DNA of 64,000 bases from Streptomyces sp. NBC_01264 (GTDB lineage Bacteria; Actinomycetota; Actinomycetes; Streptomycetales; Streptomycetaceae). Where the stretch lies: positions 3,100,001 to 3,164,000 of the forward strand of contig NZ_JAPEOX010000001.1 of the NCBI RefSeq assembly GCF_026340675.1. Reading direction: 5' to 3'. Position 1 is the first letter of the stretch; the number at the start of each line of letters is the position of its first letter. This document shows, piece by piece, positions 25,284 through 39,644 of the stretch. A model generated the notes under the pieces. The model had not been told where the DNA came from, did no database searches, and was given only the letters and a program-made list of their open reading frames with translations. Position numbers and translations under genes: made by a program.

Positions 25284-25916
25284 ATGAGCCCCCTGTCCTT
25301 GACGGTCCCGCTGAGCACGGTGTACACGGGCGCGGTCCAGCTCGGGGCGTACGCCCTGGAGCGGCTGGATCCGGCGGCGCGGGAGCGGTTGCTGCGCCGC
25401 TGCTCCACCAATGCCGACAACCTGGACGCCGGCCGCTGGGAGACCCTGCCGGCCAGTGCCCTCCTCGTCGAGGAGCCGATGCCGCTGCCGTACGCGCTCC
25501 TGCTGGTGGCCGTTCTCGGGTACGCCGAGTACGCCCGCGGGGCCTGGTGGACGGCGGCCGCCTTGCTGTTCGGGCACGTCACGGCCACCCTGCTGGTGTA
25601 CGCGGTGCTCCGCCGGACGGCCGACCCCCGGACCCGGCGGGCGGTGGACGTGGGCACCAGCTACGGCCTCAACACCGTCCTCGGGGCGCTGACGTCGGCG
25701 CTGCCGCGCGGGCCGGTGCGCACCACCGCCCGGGCCGGTCTGCTGGCGCTCGCCGTCCGGCCGGTGCTGCGGCGGGAGCGGACCTTCACCGATGCCGGGC
25801 ACCTGGTGGCCCTGGGGCTCGGACTCGGCGTTTCACTGGCCGCCGATTGCCTTTCCGGAGCGAAATCTCCGAACATCATACGGATGACACGCGTCACCCA
25901 GCGCGCTTCGTCCTGA
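25284..25916 (+). CDS. Rhomboid-like membrane protein
   Basis: A 210-residue protein with four or five hydrophobic segments. LPYALLLVAVLGYAEYARG is followed by LLFGHVTATLLVYAVL and then VDVGTSYGLNTVLGALTSAL. The GTSYG block sits where rhomboid proteases have their serine motif, and the His in FGHVTAT could be a partner. The canonical GxSG with a clear His dyad is not complete. This is the pattern of actinobacterial rhomboid-like proteins of uncertain proteolytic activity. The ATG at 25284 is the first start that avoids overlapping the divergent Met/His-rich gene. Confidence 0.72.
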   Translation: MSPLSLTVPLSTVYTGAVQLGAYALERLDPAARERLLRRCSTNADNLDAGRWETLPASALLVEEPMPLPYALLLVAVLGYAEYARGAWWTAAALLFGHVTATLLVYAVLRRTADPRTRRAVDVGTSYGLNTVLGALTSALPRGPVRTTARAGLLALAVRPVLRRERTFTDAGHLVALGLGLGVSLAADCLSGAKSPNIIRMTRVTQRASS

Positions 25917-25982
25917 GCCATCCATTTCTCTGATCATTCGATTCTCTGATCATGTTTCCCTGATCACGTTGGAGCCGCCACG

Positions 25983-26798
25983 ATGACCGCCACCCCCGCC
26001 AAGACCGTCGCCAACCTCCGGGACCTCGGCGGCACCCCGCTCGCCGGGGGCCGCACCGTCCGCCCGGGTCTCGTGCTGCGCTCCGGCCAGCTCGACCGGC
26101 TCGACCTCGACGTCGACCGGGTGGTGGCCGCGCTGGGCATCGGCACCGTCATCGACTTCCGGACCGGCGTGGAACGCGGCGAACACCCCGACCAGGTGCC
26201 GGCCGGTGCCCGGCTGCTCATAGCCGACGCCCTGGCCGACAAGATGGCCGCCGACGGCAGCCGTGACGGCGGCCCGGGGAAGATTCCCGCCGCCCAGCTC
26301 AAGGACATCCTGTCCGACCCGGTGGTCGCGGAGGAGCACCTCGGCGGCGGCAAGGCGCAGGCCCTGTTCACCAGCCTCTACCGCTCCCTGGTCAGCTCCG
26401 CCTCCGCGCAGGCCGCGTACCGGCTGCTGCTCACCGAGCTCGCCGACCCGCAGGCCGGGCCGCTGCTCTTCCACTGCACGGCGGGCAAGGACCGTACGGG
26501 CTGGGGCGCGACCGTGATCCTGTCGCTGCTCGGCGCGGACGACGAGACGCTGATGAGCGAGTACCTGTCGGTCAACCCGGCGGTGCGGATCGCCTTCGCC
26601 CCGATGATCGAAGGCTTCACGGCGGCCGGCGGCGACCCGGACATCGCGCTGGCCCTGATCGGCGTCTTTCCCTCCTACCTGGAGGCCGCGCTGGACGAGG
26701 TGAACACGCGCTACGGCTCGATGGAGAAGTACGTGCGCGAGGGCCTCGGCGTCCCCGACGAAACGATCGAGGCACTGCGCACCCGCCTGATCGCGTAG
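25983..26798 (+). CDS. Protein tyrosine/serine phosphatase (Y_phosphatase3 family)
   Basis: A 271-residue phosphatase. NLRDLGGTPLAGGRTVRPG is the N-terminal family signature, VIDFRTGVER follows, and the catalytic P-loop is FHCTAGKDRTGWG (CX5R, Cys near residue 165). The helical insertion with DETLMSEYLSVN is typical of the MptpB-like class, which removes phosphate from Tyr, Ser/Thr or phosphoinositides. The ATG at 25983 follows TTGGAG. It stands alone, with short gaps on both sides. Confidence 0.92.
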   Translation: MTATPAKTVANLRDLGGTPLAGGRTVRPGLVLRSGQLDRLDLDVDRVVAALGIGTVIDFRTGVERGEHPDQVPAGARLLIADALADKMAADGSRDGGPGKIPAAQLKDILSDPVVAEEHLGGGKAQALFTSLYRSLVSSASAQAAYRLLLTELADPQAGPLLFHCTAGKDRTGWGATVILSLLGADDETLMSEYLSVNPAVRIAFAPMIEGFTAAGGDPDIALALIGVFPSYLEAALDEVNTRYGSMEKYVREGLGVPDETIEALRTRLIA

Positions 26799-26873
26799 CC
26801 CCGGAGGGAGATCGGCCCGAACGCGCGCGCTGGGACCGGGTGACCATCCGACCATTCGCTCGTTCTGCTGAAC

Positions 26874-28802
26874 GTGACTGCGCCGGATACCGCCACCCGC
26901 CCCCTCTCCCCCGATGTCGAGCAGGCCGAGGCCGCCATCGTCGAGCACTATCCCCGGCTGGTCCGGCTGGCCTACCTGGTGCTGCCGCCCGCCCTCGGCC
27001 GTAACCGGCGGGTGCTCACCGCCCACTCGCTGGCCCAGCGCGCCCTGCCGCGCGGGCGGCGGGACGGTGCGGCCGCCGCGCAGGCGGCGGTGCAGGGCGG
27101 GGTGCCGGGGCAGCGGGGCGGTGCGGGTCCCGAGTCCGGGTACGCGTACGTACGGCTGCGCGTGCTGCGGGCCGCGCTGGAAGCCGGGATCCCGCTGACG
27201 TTCCGCGCGCTGCCCCGGCGGGCCCAACTGCCGCCGTTGCTCCCCCAGGTGTGGGGGCTGCGGCTGTTCCCGCGCTCGGGCGGGGCCGAGGAGCTGGCGC
27301 TCGACCAGTGGCTGGCCACCCTCGACGGGCCGGGCCGGGCCGCGTGCGTCCTGCGGGCGCTGGAGCGGCTGCCCGAGCCGGAGGTGCTGCGGGTACTGGC
27401 GGAGGCGGGCGTGGTCAATCCGGCCGCCGCCGTCGCGGAGTCGGGGGATCCGTCGACCGACGAGCTGTTCGCCTCACCGGAGTTCGACCCCTGCGTGCTC
27501 CAGGCCCGGCCCACCGACCTGCTGCGCCGCCGGCGGCTGGTGCGGGCGGGGATCGCCGCCGGGGCCGCCCTCGCCGTGTGCGGGGTGCTGCTCTCGCTGC
27601 CCGGCGGGGGCTGGGGGGCCGACGGGGCCGCCGCCCCGCTGTACGCGAGGAACGCCGCGGCGGAGCAGGCCCTGGACCCCGGGCAGCTGGTCCGGGTCGC
27701 GCCCACGGTCTGGCGCACCTCCTCCCGTACCGACTACTCCGGCTGGCCCGCGCGCGGCGACCGCGTCGACGATGCCGCACTGCTGCGGCGGGCGCTGGCC
27801 GTCTGGGCCCGGCCGGGCCGCTCGGTCGTGGTCTCGGCCACACCCGGCACCCCGTCCGGACCGCCGATGGGGCCCCCGCAGCTGCTGTTCGCCGGGACCG
27901 TCGACCAGGCCGTCGTGGTCCTGCTGTACGACGGCCTGCGCGTGGCCCGGTACGCCGAACCGCGCTCCGGCACCGAGATCGCCGCCCTCGACTTCGCCCG
28001 GACCGACGGCGCCTCGGCGGACACGGCGGCGGCCCTGGTGCTCAGCAGGGTCGACGGCAACGTCCGCTATCTGACGGCGCCGTGGGTGACGGCCGCGACG
28101 CAGCGGGACCTGCTCAAGCCGGGGGACGCCCCGACGGGACTGGAGCTCACGGCGGACGGGGTCACCCCGCCGGTGCCGAGCCCCGCCCCCGCGGGAACCT
28201 GTACGAGCTGGAACGCGCTGGCCGTGACCGGTGACGGCGCGACCCGGCTCTTCACCGACCTGGGCGAACTGACCCCGGCCCGGCTGACCTCGGGGGCGCC
28301 TGGCGCCGAGCGGAACGTGACGGAGGGCGCGGAGCTGGGCGACTGGTCGCGGATCGCGTGCCTGCTGCCCTCGGTGCGCTCGCACGGGGTGCGCACGGTC
28401 AACGCGTGGACGTACGCGAAGCAGCCGCTGCCGGAGGGCGACGGCACGGCGACCTGGCTGTGCACCCGGGCGGAGACCTGGCAGGGCACGGCGGACCGGG
28501 TGCAGGCACAGTTCCTGGCCCCGGGCGCGCCGCTGGCCGCCCAGGCGGCGAAGGCGGAGGGTTCGCCGGCGTGCGGGCCGCGGGAGCCGCGGGTGCTGGC
28601 CGGGGTGCTGTGGAAGTCGAAGGCCGGGCAGTGGTACGTCCTGGCGGCGGGCAGTGCGCAGTTCGCCTCGCTGACCGTGGGCGGCGGCCAGGTGAGCGGG
28701 GTCGCGGTGGGCAACCGGCTGGCGGTGAAGGCTCCGGCGGGGGCGCAGGTGGAACTGACGGGCAAGCTCACGGACGGTTCGAAGGCGGGGGTGTTGAGGT
28801 AG
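26874..28802 (+). CDS. Membrane-anchored protein with ECF-sigma-like N-terminal region
   Basis: A 642-residue protein. Residues 15-45 (VEQAEAAIVEHYPRLVRLAY) resemble ECF sigma region 2. Residues 140-170 (DGPGRAACVLRALERLPEP, then EVLRVLAEAG) resemble region 4, though the helix-turn-helix looks eroded and the middle is Gly/Arg/Pro-rich. One membrane helix follows (residues 222-240, AGIAAGAALAVCGVLLSLPG). The remaining about 400 residues are extracytoplasmic and include scattered Cys residues. I know of no enzyme motif in that part. The GTG at 26874 fits the sigma-like start. It may sense envelope signals, or the sigma part may be vestigial. Confidence 0.7.
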   Translation: MTAPDTATRPLSPDVEQAEAAIVEHYPRLVRLAYLVLPPALGRNRRVLTAHSLAQRALPRGRRDGAAAAQAAVQGGVPGQRGGAGPESGYAYVRLRVLRAALEAGIPLTFRALPRRAQLPPLLPQVWGLRLFPRSGGAEELALDQWLATLDGPGRAACVLRALERLPEPEVLRVLAEAGVVNPAAAVAESGDPSTDELFASPEFDPCVLQARPTDLLRRRRLVRAGIAAGAALAVCGVLLSLPGGGWGADGAAAPLYARNAAAEQALDPGQLVRVAPTVWRTSSRTDYSGWPARGDRVDDAALLRRALAVWARPGRSVVVSATPGTPSGPPMGPPQLLFAGTVDQAVVVLLYDGLRVARYAEPRSGTEIAALDFARTDGASADTAAALVLSRVDGNVRYLTAPWVTAATQRDLLKPGDAPTGLELTADGVTPPVPSPAPAGTCTSWNALAVTGDGATRLFTDLGELTPARLTSGAPGAERNVTEGAELGDWSRIACLLPSVRSHGVRTVNAWTYAKQPLPEGDGTATWLCTRAETWQGTADRVQAQFLAPGAPLAAQAAKAEGSPACGPREPRVLAGVLWKSKAGQWYVLAAGSAQFASLTVGGGQVSGVAVGNRLAVKAPAGAQVELTGKLTDGSKAGVLR

Positions 28803-28840
28803 TCCCGGCGCCGGTCCGGACCAGGGCGCAGGAAGTGTCG

Positions 28841-28878
28841 GTAGAGGGGTTTCCCTCCCCTCTACCCATCAGTACATT
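28841..28878 (+). promoter_or_regulatory. Inverted repeat and leaderless -10 upstream of the hydrolase operon
   Basis: GGTAGAGGG (28841-28849) and CCCTCTACC (28858-28866) form a 9-base perfect inverted repeat. TACATT (28873-28878) is a -10-like hexamer six bases before the ATG at 28885. The repeat therefore lies across the -35 region. It resembles the palindrome at 30833 before the TetR gene. Confidence 0.55.
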
Positions 28879-28884
28879 GACGCC

Positions 28885-29787
28885 ATGTCTAATACGCCGC
28901 CCGCGTCGCCCGCCCCCGTGGCGTCTGAACACATAGAGCTGAAGGCCCGCAACGTGTCCTTCTCCTGGGAGGACACCCCGCTCCACTGGCTGCCCGGCGA
29001 CCCCTTCGCGAACCACACGATCAACGTGCTGCACCTGCTGCTCCCGGCGGGCGAGCGCTGGTTCGTGCACGTCTACAAGCAGGTGCTCCCGTACATCACG
29101 GACGAGCGACTGCGCGAGGACGTCGTGGGGTTCATCGGCCAGGAGGCCATGCACGCGAGCGCGCACGACGACGTGCTCCCCCACCTGAAGCGGCTGGGCC
29201 TGGACCCGACGCCCTACACGGCGCAGATCGACTGGCTCTTCGAGAAGATGCTCGGGGACCGGACGCTGCCGCCGGGCGCGCCCCGCAAGTGGTGGCTGAT
29301 GGAGCGCGTGGCGATGATCGCCGCGATCGAGCACTACACGGCCTTCCTGGGCAACTGGGTGCTCAACGCGGAGGAACTGGACCGGCGCGGCGCGGACCCG
29401 GTGATGCTGGACCTGCTGCGCTGGCACGGTGCGGAGGAGGTCGAGCACCGGTCGGTGGCCTTCGACCTGTTCATGCACCTGGACGGCAACTACCGCCGCC
29501 GGGCGCGGACCTGGGCCACGGCCTTCACGGCGCTGGTCTTCCTGTGGCAGCGCGGATCGCGCTACTTCATGGAACACGACCCCGGACTCCCGCCCGGCTC
29601 CAGGGCATCGGTGGGCCAGTTCTACCGCTCGGGCCGCAAGGGGACCCTGCCGTCGACCGGCGCGATGCTGAAGTCGATCCCGACGTACCTCTCGCGCACC
29701 TACCACCCCTCGCAGGAGGGCTCCACGGCGCAGGCCGTCGCCTACCTGGCCTCCTCCCCCGGCGCGAACGGCGGTGGCCGCGGATGA
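28885..29787 (+). CDS. Metal-dependent hydrolase-type ferritin-like protein (PF10118)
   Basis: A 300-residue helical protein with the di-iron-like residues of the PF10118 family. GFIGQEAMHASAHDDVL and WHGAEEVEHRSVAFDLFMHL carry paired ExxH motifs; IAAIEHYTAFLGNWVL supplies another Glu-His. Members are annotated as predicted metal-dependent hydrolases, but the helical ligand pattern suggests an oxygen-activating di-iron centre. Its last codons overlap the ATG of the reductase gene (ATGA), so it is coupled to an electron donor. This supports an oxygenase-like role. The ATG is preceded by a leaderless-type -10. Confidence 0.88.
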   Translation: MSNTPPASPAPVASEHIELKARNVSFSWEDTPLHWLPGDPFANHTINVLHLLLPAGERWFVHVYKQVLPYITDERLREDVVGFIGQEAMHASAHDDVLPHLKRLGLDPTPYTAQIDWLFEKMLGDRTLPPGAPRKWWLMERVAMIAAIEHYTAFLGNWVLNAEELDRRGADPVMLDLLRWHGAEEVEHRSVAFDLFMHLDGNYRRRARTWATAFTALVFLWQRGSRYFMEHDPGLPPGSRASVGQFYRSGRKGTLPSTGAMLKSIPTYLSRTYHPSQEGSTAQAVAYLASSPGANGGGRG

Positions 29788-30836
29788 GGCGTGCCCTCAC
29801 GGTGACCGCGCTCGCGGGCGCCGCCTGGCTGGCGAAGCGTGCGATCGGCCGGCGCATCGACGCCGGATCGCCGCTGTGGCCGCTGCCCGCGCTGGAGACC
29901 CCGGTCTCGGGGTACTCGCCGCGCCGGTGGATTCCGGCGCTGATCGTCTCCCGTACCGAGCCCGCGGAGGGGGTGCTGTCCCTGACGCTGGAATCGGCGG
30001 AACTCCCGGAGTGGGCCCCGGGTGCGCACCTGGACGTGCGGCTCCCGTCGGGGCTGGTGCGCCAGTACTCCCTGTGCGGCGACCCCGCCGACCGGGGCCG
30101 CTACACGATCGCGGTCCGGCTCGTGGAAGACGGCCGCGGCGGCTCGCGCGAGGCGCACGCCCAGCTGGTGGAGGGCGCGGAGCTCGCGGTCCGCCCGCCG
30201 CGCAACCGCTTCCCCCTCGTCCCCGCCCCGTCCTACGCCTTCGTCGCGGGCGGGATCGGCATCACCCCGGTCCTCCCGATGCTCCGGGCGGCCACGGCGG
30301 CGGGCGCGGACTGGACCCTGCTCTACGGGGGCCGCTCGCGGGCCTCGATGCCCTTCCTGGCCGAACTCGCGCGGTACGGGGACCGGGTCACGGTCGTCGC
30401 CGAGGACGAGGCGGGCCTCCCCGACCTGAGCGCCCTCGGCGCGTCCCTCGGCCCGGGCACCCTGGTCTACTGCTGCGGCCCGGCCCCGCTGATGGCGGCG
30501 GTCGAGGCGGCCGTTCCCGCGGGAGTCCCGGTCCACTTGGAGCGGTTTTCCCCGGCGGCCGCGGGCGGGGACGCGAAGCCCTTCACCGTGGAACTGCACC
30601 GCTCGGGCCGGGTCGTGGAGGTCGCGGCGGCGGAATCCGCCCTGACCGCCGTCCGCCGGGAGCTGCCCGATACCCCGTACTCCTGCGAGCAGGGCTTCTG
30701 CGGCACCTGCCAACACCGGGTGCTGTCGGGGGACATCGACCACCGCGACACCCTCCTCACGGACGGCGAACGCGAGGATTCCATGCTGCTGTGCGTGTCC
30801 CGCGCGGCCTCGGACCGGCTGGTCCTGGACCTGTAG
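29784..30836 (+). CDS. PDR/VanB-type ferredoxin-reductase (flavin plus 2Fe-2S)
   Basis: A 350-residue electron-transfer protein. After a short hydrophobic N-terminus (TALAGAAWLAKRAIG) comes a flavin domain with RQYSLCGDP. The NAD-binding domain has VAGGIGITPVLPML and YCCGPAPLM. The C-terminal plant-type [2Fe-2S] domain has CEQGFCGTC and the fourth Cys in LLCVS. It should pass electrons from NAD(P)H to the ferritin-like protein encoded just upstream, with which it overlaps by four bases. The longer open frame 5' of 29784 is a shadow of that gene. Confidence 0.93.
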   Translation: MRRALTVTALAGAAWLAKRAIGRRIDAGSPLWPLPALETPVSGYSPRRWIPALIVSRTEPAEGVLSLTLESAELPEWAPGAHLDVRLPSGLVRQYSLCGDPADRGRYTIAVRLVEDGRGGSREAHAQLVEGAELAVRPPRNRFPLVPAPSYAFVAGGIGITPVLPMLRAATAAGADWTLLYGGRSRASMPFLAELARYGDRVTVVAEDEAGLPDLSALGASLGPGTLVYCCGPAPLMAAVEAAVPAGVPVHLERFSPAAAGGDAKPFTVELHRSGRVVEVAAAESALTAVRRELPDTPYSCEQGFCGTCQHRVLSGDIDHRDTLLTDGEREDSMLLCVSRAASDRLVLDL

Positions 30837-30847
30837 GGGGCCCCTAC
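30833..30847 (+). promoter_or_regulatory. Palindrome upstream of the TetR gene
   Basis: GTAGGGG-G-CCCCTAC is a perfect 7-base-arm palindrome overlapping the stop codon of the reductase gene. It is 12 bases before the -10-like TAGGGT (30860-30865). It shares its outer bases with the repeat at 28841, so one regulator may bind both. Confidence 0.5.
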
Positions 30848-30859
30848 GGGGGTGCGCAG

Positions 30860-30865
30860 TAGGGT
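30860..30865 (+). promoter_or_regulatory. -10 hexamer TAGGGT of a leaderless TetR promoter
   Basis: TAGGGT ends six bases before the ATG at 30872, and no Shine-Dalgarno is visible. Confidence 0.55.
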
Positions 30866-30871
30866 GTCCGC

Positions 30872-31645
30872 ATGACAACCGGGGTGCGGCGCAGGATGGG
30901 TGTCGAGGAGCGGCGGCAGCAGCTGATCGGGGTGGCGCTGGAACTGTTCAGCCACCGCTCGCCCGACGATGTGTCCATCGACGAGATCGCGGCGGCCGCG
31001 GGGATATCGCGGCCGCTGGTCTACCACTACTTTCCCGGCAAGCTGAGCCTCTACGAGGCTGCGCTGCGGCGGGCCGCCGACGAGCTCGCGCTGCGGTTCG
31101 TGGAGCCGAGGGAGGGGCCGCTCGGGGCGCGGCTGCTCCGGGTCATGGGGCGGTTCTTCGCCTTCGTGGACGAGCACGGGCCCGGTTTCTCGGCGCTGAT
31201 GCGGGGCGGTCCGGCGGTCGGCAGCAGCCGGGCCAACGCGATGATCGACGAGGTCCGCCAGGCGGCGTACGAGCAGATCCTCGCGCACCTGGGCGTCGAC
31301 CTCAAGGCTCCGCCCGCCCGGCTGGAGCTCGTGGTGCGCTCGTGGGTGTCGCTGGCCGAGTCGACGGCGCTGATCTGGCTGGACGGCCGGCGGATCCCGC
31401 GCGCCGAGCTGGAGTTGCAGCTGGTGCACGATTTCGCGGCGCTGGCCGCGGTGAGCGCCGCCTACGACGCGGAGATGGCGGGAATCCTCGTACGGATCCT
31501 GGTGGACGAGCCGCCCGATGGGCCGTTCGGGGAACTGGTGGGGCGGCTGGTGGCCCTCGTCCCCACAGGAGCCGCCCCCTCAGGAGCCGCCCCCACGGGG
31601 TCCGTCCCCACCGGGTCCGGCCCCTCGGTGCCCGGTCCGCGTTGA
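30872..31645 (+). CDS. TetR-family transcriptional regulator
   Basis: A 257-residue regulator. The TetR DNA-binding domain is clear: RRQQLIGVALELFSHRSPDD, then VSIDEIAAAAGISRPLVYHY and FPGKLSLYEAALRRA. A helical ligand-binding domain of about 150 residues follows. The C-terminus is an unusual Pro/Thr/Gly/Ser tail made of repeated PTG(A/S) and PSGA units. The gene directly follows the hydrolase and reductase pair. Matching palindromes lie at its own promoter and at the operon promoter, so it probably represses both. Confidence 0.92.
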   Translation: MTTGVRRRMGVEERRQQLIGVALELFSHRSPDDVSIDEIAAAAGISRPLVYHYFPGKLSLYEAALRRAADELALRFVEPREGPLGARLLRVMGRFFAFVDEHGPGFSALMRGGPAVGSSRANAMIDEVRQAAYEQILAHLGVDLKAPPARLELVVRSWVSLAESTALIWLDGRRIPRAELELQLVHDFAALAAVSAAYDAEMAGILVRILVDEPPDGPFGELVGRLVALVPTGAAPSGAAPTGSVPTGSGPSVPGPR

Positions 31646-31684
31646 TGGACCGTTCTTGATCGAATAGCGCGCAATAATGCCCGC

Positions 31685-32216
31685 GTGATCATTGACGACG
31701 GGATCGTGTTCCGCCAGGCCGAGGAGAAGGACGCCGGCACGCTGGTGGCACTGTACGACCAGGCCGCCCGCTGGATGGCCGCGCACGGGATCGAGCAGTG
31801 GAAGCCCGGGGAGAAGGATCCCGCGCACTTCCTGGCGGTCATGCGCGAGGGCGAGGTGTGGCTGGCCTCGGACGGCAACGGGCACGCCGTCGGGGCCTAC
31901 GAGCTGTGGTGGTCCGACGAGGACGCCTGGGGGATCCAGCCGCCCGTGGCCGGCTACGCGCACCGGCTCATGGTCGAACGCGAGGCCGCGCCCGCCGGGG
32001 CCGGCCGGCGGCTGCTCGAACACTTCGAGCGGCGCATCGCCAGGACCGGCCGCGAACGGGCGCGGCTGGACTGCGTCTCCACCAACCCCCGGCTGGTCGC
32101 GTACTACCAGTCCGCGGGCTACCGGGTGGTCGGGGAGTTCCCCCACAAGGTGGGCAAGGACGGACGGGTCTACGGGGTGATCCTGCTGGAGAAGCGGCTG
32201 GACCAGCTCACTCTGG

Positions 32217-32230
<14 letters not shown>
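31685..32230 (+). CDS. GNAT-family N-acetyltransferase
   Basis: A 181-residue acetyltransferase. FRQAEEKDAGTLVALYDQAA is the N-terminal strand-helix of the GNAT fold. VAGYAHRLMVEREAAPAGAG with RRLLEHFERRIA forms the acetyl-CoA pyrophosphate loop region, and RLDCVSTNPRLVAYYQSAGY is the C-terminal half. The acceptor is unknown. The GTG at 31685 is preceded six bases earlier by AATAAT, so a leaderless start is likely. The last 14 bases overlap the convergent pullulanase gene. Confidence 0.9.
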
Positions 32231-37628
<5,398 letters not shown>

Positions 37629-37669
37629 GGCGGATCTCCTCGGGTACGGGACGGGGTGGGGCGGGTGGG

Positions 37670-39418
37670 TCAGTTGCGCCAGGTGTCGGTCAGCGTGACC
37701 TTGCCGTTGGCGGGGACCGCGGCGGAGCGGTTGGCTCCGCTCTCCCAGGCGACGTTCCCGGCGGCGTCCTTGCGGACGTACTTGTACGCGAAGACCGTGC
37801 CGGGCGGGAGCGTGACGTCGAGCTTCCAGACGGGGTAGGCGGCCGGGTCGAGCTTGAGCGCGGCGCCGGTGTTCCAGCTGCCGAGCTCGGCGCGGTCACC
37901 GGTGACGTAGATGTTCTGGCCGACGACGGTGGTGGCGTTGACGGCGAAGGAGGCCCCGGCGGTGGCGGTGGGCGTGGGCGTCGGGCTCGGGCTCGGGGTG
38001 GAGGTGGCGCCGCAGCCGCGGGCGCCCACGTGCAGGGCGACGGCCGTTCCGGCCGCGAGGGTGGCGGTGAACCGCCCGCCGGAGTCCACGGTCACGGCCC
38101 GCCCGCTCTGCACGTCGCAGTAGTCGCCGCCCGCGAGGGAGGTCTGGAACGTCCGGGTCAGGGCCGAGCCCTCGTGGTTGATCGCCACGTACGCCTTGGC
38201 GCCGCGCCCGAAGGCGATCTGGTCGCCGCCGTTGTCCCACCAGTCGGTGACGGCCTGGCCGCGCGCGGAGTTGCGGAAGCCGACCATGGAGGAGATCTCC
38301 CGCCAGGCGTGCTGGCACTTCCAGCCGTCGGTGTAACAGGAGTTCACGGTGCCGCCGTTGGGCGGTCCGGCGTCGCGGTCGGTCCACTCGTAGCCGGAAT
38401 GCACGTCCGGGGAGCCGTAGGGCCAGGCGAGCATGAAGACATTGGCGAGCGTGTAGGCGGACCCGTTCTTGTAGCTGAGGGTGTCACCGCCGCGCTCGGT
38501 GTCGTGGTTGTCGACGAAGACGGCGGACTGCCCGGCGGGCATGTACCCCCACGCCTCCCCGAAGTTCCTCAGGTTGGCGAGGTTCTCGTTCTGGAAGACC
38601 CGCTTGAGGTCCCGCGCGTAGCGGAACTCCTGCACGTCCCCGCTCCCGAGGTACTCGCTCGGCGAGACCGCCTCGCCCGCGCCGTGGATCGCCTCCTGCT
38701 TCCAGTAGGCGTTCGGGTTCGTCATCCGGGACTTGATGGTGGCGAGGTCGGCGGCCGGCATGTGCTTGGCGGCGTCGATCCGGAACCCGTCGACGCCGAG
38801 CGAGAGCAGGTCGTTGAGGTAGGCGGCGATCCGGCCGCGCACGTAGTCCTCGCCGGTGTCCAGGTCGGCGAGCTGGACGAGCTCGCAGTTCTGCACGTTC
38901 CCGCGGTCCTGGTAGTTCGCTATCGAGGACCGGCAGTCGTCCATGTCGGCGCCGGAGTAGATGCCGGGGTAGTTGTACTTCGTGTACGAACTCCCGCCCG
39001 TTCCGGTGCCGTCCCCGGCCGCCATGTGGTTGATGACGGAGTCGGCGACGACCTTCACGCCGGCCGCGTGACAGGCATCGACCATGGCCTTGAAGGCGGT
39101 ACGGTCACCGAGCCGGCCGGCGATCTTGTAGCTGACGGGCTGGTACGAGGTCCACCACTGGCTCCCCTGGATGTGCTCCCGCGGGGGCGACACCTGGACG
39201 TAGCCGTACCCGGCGGGCCCGAGGCTCTCCCCGCAGGCCTTCCCGACGGAGTCGAACCGCCACTCGAACATGACGGCGGTGACGTCCTTCTCACCTGGGG
39301 CGGCGGCCAGCGCCGGCGGAGCGGTCCCCCCGACGACGGCGAGGGCGGCCACGGCGGTGACGGCGGATACGGACAGCAGCGCGACGGCGGCTCTGACGGC
39401 GCGGGTACGGGTTGGCAT
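37670..39418 (-). CDS. Secreted alpha-amylase with C-terminal CBM20
   Basis: A 582-residue endo-amylase that opens starch outside the cell. The signal peptide has a long hydrophobic core ending in ALAAAPG. The GH13 domain opens with [20 protein letters not shown], typical of streptomycete amylases. [20 protein letters not shown] (nucleophile near 212), NFGEAWGY (acid near 284) and [11 protein letters not shown] give the active site. A Thr/Pro/Ser linker leads to a CBM20 starch-binding domain: [19 protein letters not shown], then AYKYVRKD. The ATG at 39418 has AGGAGG. The promoter carries a MalR-type operator, and the pullulanase gene follows closely, so one promoter may drive both. Confidence 0.95.
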   Translation of the reverse strand: MPTRTRAVRAAVALLSVSAVTAVAALAVVGGTAPPALAAAPGEKDVTAVMFEWRFDSVGKACGESLGPAGYGYVQVSPPREHIQGSQWWTSYQPVSYKIAGRLGDRTAFKAMVDACHAAGVKVVADSVINHMAAGDGTGTGGSSYTKYNYPGIYSGADMDDCRSSIANYQDRGNVQNCELVQLADLDTGEDYVRGRIAAYLNDLLSLGVDGFRIDAAKHMPAADLATIKSRMTNPNAYWKQEAIHGAGEAVSPSEYLGSGDVQEFRYARDLKRVFQNENLANLRNFGEAWGYMPAGQSAVFVDNHDTERGGDTLSYKNGSAYTLANVFMLAWPYGSPDVHSGYEWTDRDAGPPNGGTVNSCYTDGWKCQHAWREISSMVGFRNSARGQAVTDWWDNGGDQIAFGRGAKAYVAINHEGSALTRTFQTSLAGGDYCDVQSGRAVTVDSGGRFTATLAAGTAVALHVGARGCGATSTPSPSPTPTPTATAGASFAVNATTVVGQNIYVTGDRAELGSWNTGAALKLDPAAYPVWKLDVTLPPGTVFAYKYVRKDAAGNVAWESGANRSAAVPANGKVTLTDTWRN

Positions 39419-39491
39419 GCGGGCGTTCCTCCTGGCGGAGAGGCGCAGGACCGGGTGGGGACCGGTCACGGCCGAGTTGGGGATTGCAGCG

Positions 39492-39542
39492 ACCGTAGGT
39501 GCCAGGAGGAACGGCTGCAAGACCTTGCGCAAGAGATTGCAG
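39492..39542 (-). promoter_or_regulatory. Amylase promoter with LacI/MalR-type operator
   Basis: On the minus strand, -35 TTGCAG (39520-39515) and -10 TACGGT (39497-39492) are separated by exactly 17 bases. A 28-base near-palindrome (39515-39542) covers the -35: outer CTGCAA and TTGCAG arms around CTTGCGCAAG. A repressor bound there would block RNA polymerase. This is the TTGCAA/CTTGC operator type used by MalR (Reg1). Confidence 0.78.
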
Positions 39543-39644
39543 AATTGTTTCGCGGAGGTACCGGCCCCACGCGACCGCGCGCGGGCCGGTCCTGTCGGAG
39601 ACGGGGCCCGGTCCGGCACGTGGGGTGCCGGACCGGGCCGGTGT

